From Acidobacteriota bacterium (GTDB lineage: Bacteria > Acidobacteriota > Terriglobia > Terriglobales > Acidobacteriaceae): a stretch of DNA of 10,597 nt. The translations under genes and the position numbers were made by a program. Shown in pieces: positions 6,672 through 10,597 of this stretch. How positions within the stretch are numbered: position 1 is the first letter of the stretch; each line of letters begins with the position of its first letter. The notes under the pieces are model-generated. The model saw only the letters and a program-made list of their open reading frames with translations. It searched no databases and had not been told where the DNA came from. The DNA is taken from the NCBI GenBank assembly GCA_021781255.1, contig JAJXXG010000853.1:1-10597 (forward strand), given 5' to 3'.

Positions 6672-6698
6672 GGGAACAGGGTCTTGGGCCTTGTTCCC
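6672..6698 (+). terminator. Possible hairpin terminator after the DinB gene
   Basis: GGGAACA (6672-6678) pairs with TGTTCCC (6692-6698), and after one bulged T the GG at 6679-6680 pairs with CC at 6689-6690; the loop is GTCTTGGG. It starts 15 bases after the DinB stop codon. No T-tract follows, so termination is uncertain. Confidence 0.35.
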
Positions 6699-6739
6699 CG
6701 GCCCTGACAACATGCAGGCTTTCCATCTAACCTGATTGC

Positions 6740-7381
6740 ATGCCTTTTTCGTTTCCGCTTATTTATCCCATTCTCGATTCCTCACAGATTCCTGCGACGG
6801 GCCGGGCAGATTTCCTGAGTCGTCTTGGTAGTGCGCTGGCTGAGGCTGGCGCAATGCTGCTTGAGTACCGCAACAAAGTGGGCTCCGACGAGGAACTGCT
6901 GGCCGATGCGGCTGTCTTGCGTGCGGCCTTGCCCGCCGGACACGTGAAGCTGATTTTCGACGACCGCGCCGATCTGGTGGAGGCTGCCGGTTTCGACGGC
7001 GTCCACGTCGACGCGGGCGATCTGCGGCCAGCCGAAGCGCGCCGCCTGCTTGGCCCGGACCGCATCATCGGCACTTTCGGCGGCAGCGATACGCTCCTGC
7101 CCGGCATTCTGTCTGAGCCGGTGGACTATCTGGCTATCGGCCCTGTTTATCCCACAACAACAAAGCAAACCACGAAGGCGCCCATAGGGCCGGAGGGTGT
7201 CCGGCGACTGCGCGAGCAGGCCGGCCCGGATGCCGTGCTGGTAGCAGCGGCAGGCATCACCCTGGCCACGGCTCCGGCAGTCCTTGAGGCTGGAGCAAGC
7301 GCGGTAGCGGTGTCGGCCGCCATCTTCCGCGCAGCGGACCCGGCAGCGGAGTTTCGCCGCTGGCTGAAACAGTTGCGCTAA
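6740..7381 (+). CDS. thiE: ThiE-like thiamine phosphate synthase (TenI/ThiE family)
   Basis: The 213-residue product has the length and TIM-barrel motif order of thiamine phosphate synthase, which joins the HMP pyrophosphate and thiazole phosphate halves of thiamine in the cytoplasm. Seen motifs are L-L-E-Y-R-N-K (40-46), I-F-D-D-R-A-D-L (72-79), G-V-H-V-D-A-G-D-L (87-95), G-P-V-Y-P-T-T-T-K (134-142), A-A-G-I-T (170-174) and a terminal A-V-A-V-S-A-A-I (188-195). Compared with ThiE as I know it, the pyrimidine-contacting Gln is E42, the Asn of the N-D-R motif is D74, and the usual G-x-S after the third strand reads G-T-F (111-113). D75, D94, R44, K46 and the T-x-T-K loop (139-142) are kept. 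It could be a diverged ThiE or a TenI-like relative. No TPP riboswitch precedes it and no other thiamine gene is nearby. I see no Shine-Dalgarno sequence before the ATG. Confidence 0.7.
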   Translation: MPFSFPLIYPILDSSQIPATGRADFLSRLGSALAEAGAMLLEYRNKVGSDEELLADAAVLRAALPAGHVKLIFDDRADLVEAAGFDGVHVDAGDLRPAEARRLLGPDRIIGTFGGSDTLLPGILSEPVDYLAIGPVYPTTTKQTTKAPIGPEGVRRLREQAGPDAVLVAAAGITLATAPAVLEAGASAVAVSAAIFRAADPAAEFRRWLKQLR

Positions 7382-7454
7382 CCGCACGCAACAAGCGTCC
7401 GCCGCAAGAATAGGGGAAGACAACTCTTAGCCATTTCGGGTAAAACCAAGAAAG

Positions 7455-9035
7455 GTGACGACTTCAAACCTCACTCCTGACCCAGAATTTGCAGCCGAAG
7501 CGCCGGGGCTGGTGCAGACGCTCGGCCTATTCAGCTCGATGGCGATTGTTGCCGGGTCGATGATCGGGTCCGGCATCTTCCTCGTGGATGCGGACATCGC
7601 GCGCGGCACAGACTCGCCCGCGCTTCTGCTCGCGGCCTGGGTGGTCACTGCTGTCATGACCATGATTGGCGCATTGAGCTATGGCGAGCTGGCGGCCATG
7701 ATGCCGAAGGCAGGCGGCCAGTATGTCTACCTGCGCGAGTCGCTGGGGCCGCTGTGGGGATTTCTCTACGGCTGGACGCTCTTCCTGGTGATTCAGACCG
7801 GCACCATTGCCGCCGTCTGCGTGGCTTTTGCCAAGTTTCTCGGCGTATTTTTCCCAGCCATCTCCACATCGCACTGGCTGTGGCACATTGCGCATGTGCC
7901 CGCGCTCAGGTTGGGACCCATGGTGCTGGGCAACATGGAGATTGGCCTCAATACGGCCAACCTGACCGGCATAGTCGTCGTGATGCTGCTGGCTCTTGTG
8001 AATGTTTTTGGAGTGCGGCTTGGAGCCCTGATCCAGAACATCTTCACCACGGCCAAGGCGCTGTCTCTGGCGGCTCTCGTCCTGCTCACCTTCACCGTGG
8101 GCGTCAACGCGACGGCATGGAATGCGAACTTCGGCGAGGGTCTGAGCCAGTTCTGGAAGAATGCCGGCTGGGGTTCGCTGCATCGTGTGCAGGTGGGCAT
8201 TGGCGGCCCGACAGTGCTGGTGAATCTGCTGGTGATTCTGGCCGTCGTGCAAGTGGGCTCGCTGTTCTCCGCCGATTCCTGGAACAACATTACGTTCACA
8301 GCCGGCGAGGTGAAGAATCCGCACCGCAATCTTCCGCTGTCGCTGATTCTCGGCGCGGGATTTGTGCTCACTGTCTACTTTCTGGTTTCGCTGGGCTACC
8401 TGCTTGTGCTGCCCATGCACGGCGACCCGCATGGCGCCACGGCTCTGGCGCGCGGAGTGCAATACGCGACAGAAGATCGCGTGGCGACGGCCGTGCTGGA
8501 GCAGATTTTTCACTCGGGCGGTGCGCAGCTGATGGCCGCCGCCATCCTCATCTCCACGTTTGGCTGCGCCAACGGCCTGTCGCTGGCCGGGGCGCGCGTT
8601 TATTACGCCATGAGCCGGGACGGCCTGTTCTTCAAGTCTGTCGGCAAACTGCATCCGCGCTACAAGACACCGGCAGCGGGCCTGTTTGTGCAGGCCTGCT
8701 GGGCCACGCTGTTGTGCCTCTCCGGCTCCTACAGCCAGTTGCTGGACTACATCATCTTTGCAGTGCTGGTGTTCTATATCCTCACGATCCTGGGATTGTT
8801 TGTTCTGCGCGTCAAGCGGCCCGATGCGCCGCGGCCCTACAAGGCGCTGGGCTATCCGGTGCTGCCCGCGCTCTACATTGTGATGGCCACATGGATATGT
8901 GTCGTATTATTGCGATACAAGCCTCAATACACGTGGCCGGGCCTGGTGTTAGTCCTGCTGGGCATTCCCGTGTATCTCTTCTGGTCGCGGCGCTCTGCGC
9001 GGCCACTGGCTTCAGTTTCAGGTCTCAACCGTTGA
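7455..9035 (+). CDS. APC-superfamily amino acid permease, LAT/SteT-like
   Basis: The 526-residue integral membrane protein has about 12 hydrophobic segments, roughly at 24-46, 57-79, 101-129, 168-188, 198-217, 252-274, 296-320, 355-376, 405-424, 430-452, 467-487 and 491-511. The unwound first helix carries G-S-M-I-G-S-G-I-F (34-42), where APC transporters bind the substrate backbone. After helix 6 comes A-G-E-V-K-N-P-H-R-N-L-P (283-294), and after helix 8 Y-Y-A-M-S-R-D-G (383-390), both APC signatures. The last part, with P-V-L-P-A-L-Y (468-474) and a closing W-S-R-R, is like the LAT/SteT amino acid exchangers. The specific amino acid is unknown. The start is GTG, the only start codon between the upstream in-frame stop (7428) and helix 1. 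An AAGAAAGG abuts it, too close for a normal ribosome site. It is cotranscribed with the next gene and begins 73 bp after the ThiE-like gene. Confidence 0.85.
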   Translation: MTTSNLTPDPEFAAEAPGLVQTLGLFSSMAIVAGSMIGSGIFLVDADIARGTDSPALLLAAWVVTAVMTMIGALSYGELAAMMPKAGGQYVYLRESLGPLWGFLYGWTLFLVIQTGTIAAVCVAFAKFLGVFFPAISTSHWLWHIAHVPALRLGPMVLGNMEIGLNTANLTGIVVVMLLALVNVFGVRLGALIQNIFTTAKALSLAALVLLTFTVGVNATAWNANFGEGLSQFWKNAGWGSLHRVQVGIGGPTVLVNLLVILAVVQVGSLFSADSWNNITFTAGEVKNPHRNLPLSLILGAGFVLTVYFLVSLGYLLVLPMHGDPHGATALARGVQYATEDRVATAVLEQIFHSGGAQLMAAAILISTFGCANGLSLAGARVYYAMSRDGLFFKSVGKLHPRYKTPAAGLFVQACWATLLCLSGSYSQLLDYIIFAVLVFYILTILGLFVLRVKRPDAPRPYKALGYPVLPALYIVMATWICVVLLRYKPQYTWPGLVLVLLGIPVYLFWSRRSARPLASVSGLNR

Positions 9036-9049
9036 GGAGGATGTTCCTC
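9034..9049 (+). promoter_or_regulatory. Ribosome binding site overlapping a stop codon, inside a possible hairpin
   Basis: GAGGAGG (9034-9040) overlaps the TGA stop of the first permease (9033-9035) and serves the ATG at 9054, 13 bases on, a rather long gap. GAGGA (9034-9038 or 9037-9041) can pair with TCCTC (9045-9049), which would hide the ribosome site or shorten the gap when folded. Overlap with the stop codon suggests translational coupling of the two permeases. The ATG at 9041 is in another frame with no matching product. Confidence 0.55.
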
Positions 9050-9053
9050 GTCC

Positions 9054-10586
9054 ATGTCCAGGCTGCTTCGTGTCAAACCCATGTCGCTGCTTTCGCAGGA
9101 GTCAGGCGAAGAAGGCGAAAACACGCTCAAACGCTCTCTGGGAGCGTTGAACCTGATCACGCTTGGAATCGGAGCTGTGATCGGTGCAGGAATTTTTGTG
9201 CTGACGGGTCAGGCCGCGGCTCTCCACGCTGGACCTTCTGTGTCCTTGAGCTTTGTGCTCGCCGGTTTGACCTGCGCCTTCGCCGGTCTCTGCTATGCAG
9301 AGTTCGCTTCGATCATTCCCATTGCCGGCTCGGCATACACCTACGGCTACGCCACGCTGGGCGAGTTGGTGGCGTGGATTATCGGCTGGGACCTTTGCCT
9401 TGAATACGCGTTCGGCGCGGCGACTGTGGCATCAGGATGGGCGGGCTACTTCAATAGCCTTTTGCAGCAGTTGCACATTTATATCCCTCCGCAGCTCACG
9501 GCCACGACCGGCACGACGCTGGTCTTTTATCAGCAGCAATGGCTGCCGCTCATGTCTCTGCCGCCGGGGGTGAACAGCGCGGCACTGCCCCACACGACAG
9601 GCTCGTTCAATCTTATTGCTCTGCTGATTGTCATGGTCATCACCGCCATTCTGGTCATCGGCATCAAGGAGTCGGCAAACTTCAATTCGGCCATCGTCAT
9701 TGTGAAACTCGCCATCGTCGGAGTCTTTCTTGTGGTAGGAGGCTATTTCCTCCTCCATCATCCAGCTGTGGCGACCGCTAACTGGCATCCATTTATTCCG
9801 CCGGCAGACGGACATGGCAACTTCGGCTGGGGCGGCATTCCCACAGCAGCGGCATCCATCTTTTTTGCCTATATCGGATTTGACGCCGTTTCCACCGCTG
9901 CCCAGGAAGCCAAGAATCCGCAGCGCGACATGCCCATCGGCATTCTTGGCTCACTTGTGATCTGCACAATTCTCTACATCCTGGTTTCGCTCGTGCTCAC
10001 CGGCCTGGTGAGCTACAAGACGCTGAACGTCGCCGCGCCGGTCGCGCTGGCTATCGATGCAACGGGCGTGACCTGGGGTTCGATGCTGGTGAAAATCGGC
10101 GCCGTCTTCGGATTGGCAACCGTGATGCTGGTCATGCTGCTTGGCCAGTCGCGGGTCTTCTTTTCCATGTCGCGCGATGGACTGCTGCCGAAGTGGGCGT
10201 CAGCCATTCATCCCAGGTTCCGCACGCCATGGATCACGACCATTGTCTTTGGCGCATTTGCCGCCATCATGCCTGCGTTTTTGCCTATTGAGAATCTCTC
10301 GCAGCTGGTCAACATCGGGACGTTGCTTGCCTTCACCATTGTCTGCGCAGGGGTGTGGGTGCTGCGCGTGCGTCACCCGGAGATGAAGAGGCCGTTCAAG
10401 ACGCCGCTGGTACCGCTCGTGCCGATTCTGGGCATCATCTCCGCACTCTACCTGATGACGCGGCTCGCAAGGATTACCTGGGCAGTGATGATTGGCTGGC
10501 TGCTGATCGGACTGGTGATTTACTTCTCTTACTCGATCAAGCACAGCAAGGTGCAGGCGCTTTCGACGACAGAGGAAGCAGACTGA
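9054..10586 (+). CDS. APC-superfamily cationic amino acid transporter-like permease (CAT family)
   Basis: The 510-residue membrane protein has about 12 spans, roughly at 32-52, 62-88, 104-124, 185-204, 212-234, 262-282, 297-319, 344-366, 392-411, 417-437, 450-468 and 473-494. The first helix has I-G-A-V-I-G-A-G-I-F-V-L-T-G (39-52), typical of bacterial CAT-family proteins such as YfnA and GkApcT. The A-A-Q-E-A-K-N-P-Q-R-D-M-P stretch (282-294) after helix 6 and F-S-M-S-R-D-G-L-L-P (370-379) after helix 8 agree. A 60-residue segment between helices 3 and 4 (about 125-184), rich in Pro, Thr and Gln, is longer than in the first permease. The two permeases are from different APC families, not a recent duplication. 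An internal ATG at 9081 (residue 10) is an alternative start, but the GAGGAGG favours 9054. Family assignment is firm; substrate preference for basic or other amino acids is not. Confidence 0.87.
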   Translation: MSRLLRVKPMSLLSQESGEEGENTLKRSLGALNLITLGIGAVIGAGIFVLTGQAAALHAGPSVSLSFVLAGLTCAFAGLCYAEFASIIPIAGSAYTYGYATLGELVAWIIGWDLCLEYAFGAATVASGWAGYFNSLLQQLHIYIPPQLTATTGTTLVFYQQQWLPLMSLPPGVNSAALPHTTGSFNLIALLIVMVITAILVIGIKESANFNSAIVIVKLAIVGVFLVVGGYFLLHHPAVATANWHPFIPPADGHGNFGWGGIPTAAASIFFAYIGFDAVSTAAQEAKNPQRDMPIGILGSLVICTILYILVSLVLTGLVSYKTLNVAAPVALAIDATGVTWGSMLVKIGAVFGLATVMLVMLLGQSRVFFSMSRDGLLPKWASAIHPRFRTPWITTIVFGAFAAIMPAFLPIENLSQLVNIGTLLAFTIVCAGVWVLRVRHPEMKRPFKTPLVPLVPILGIISALYLMTRLARITWAVMIGWLLIGLVIYFSYSIKHSKVQALSTTEEAD

Positions 10587-10597
10587 GCGTGAGAGTT

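Noticed and set aside
5481..6713. Minus-strand open frame of 410 residues across the quinoprotein end and the DinB gene
   Set aside because: Both plus-strand genes have family motifs; the reverse frame has none and spans their junction.
7527..8654. Long minus-strand open frame of 375 residues opposite the first permease
   Set aside because: High G+C codon bias keeps such frames open. Its translation is rich in His, Gln and Arg with no motif, while the plus-strand frame is a clear transporter.
7754..9403. Plus-strand open frame of 549 residues spanning both permeases
   Set aside because: It overlaps two well-supported genes in another frame, and its translation is a low-complexity Arg/Ala/Cys-rich shadow.

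Overview
The window looks like a chromosomal segment of an Acidobacteriota member, probably Terriglobia/Acidobacteriaceae. I infer this from the high G+C content, a CadC-type winged-helix/TPR membrane regulator, a HAF-repeat secreted protein, a quinoprotein with built-in cytochrome c domains, and short palindromic intergenic elements of the GTGCCCCA...TGGG kind that I associate with that phylum. This is recognition from memory, not a database result. There is no rRNA, tRNA, CRISPR array, transposase or phage gene.

Layout: positions 1-168 hold only hairpin-forming sequence. A minus-strand gene for a secreted six-repeat HAF-type protein (169-1029) is divergent from a plus-strand gene for a one-component membrane regulator with an N-terminal DNA-binding domain, one transmembrane helix and a TPR-rich periplasmic part (1241-3115). 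The 211-bp region between them carries an inverted repeat and a pair of direct repeats that could be operators. Positions 3116-3701 have no intact gene. They contain two palindromic elements, a minus-strand remnant that looks like the last ~38 residues of a SpoIIE/PP2C-type phosphatase, and two C-rich tracts whose minus strand could form G-quadruplexes.

From 3702 to the end every gene is on the plus strand: a periplasmic PQQ-dependent dehydrogenase carrying two tandem cytochrome c domains inside its propeller region (3702-6059), a DinB-family protein (6153-6656), a ThiE-like thiamine phosphate synthase (6740-7381), and two APC-superfamily amino acid permeases (7455-9035 and 9054-10586). The permeases are 18 bp apart, and the second gene's ribosome binding site overlaps the first gene's stop codon, so they very probably form an operon. 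The gaps of 70-95 bp between the other genes allow but do not prove cotranscription.

Functionally the window is mostly ordinary accessory metabolism: periplasmic oxidation of a sugar or alcohol with electrons passed to internal hemes, amino acid uptake, a thiamine enzyme and a membrane one-component regulator. The points most worth checking are the duplicated heme domain inside the quinoprotein, the phosphatase relic whose recognisable part ends beside a palindromic element, the G-quadruplex-prone leader of the dehydrogenase, the putative operators in the divergent region, and the altered active-site residues of the ThiE-like protein. I did not find a convincing new multi-gene system.
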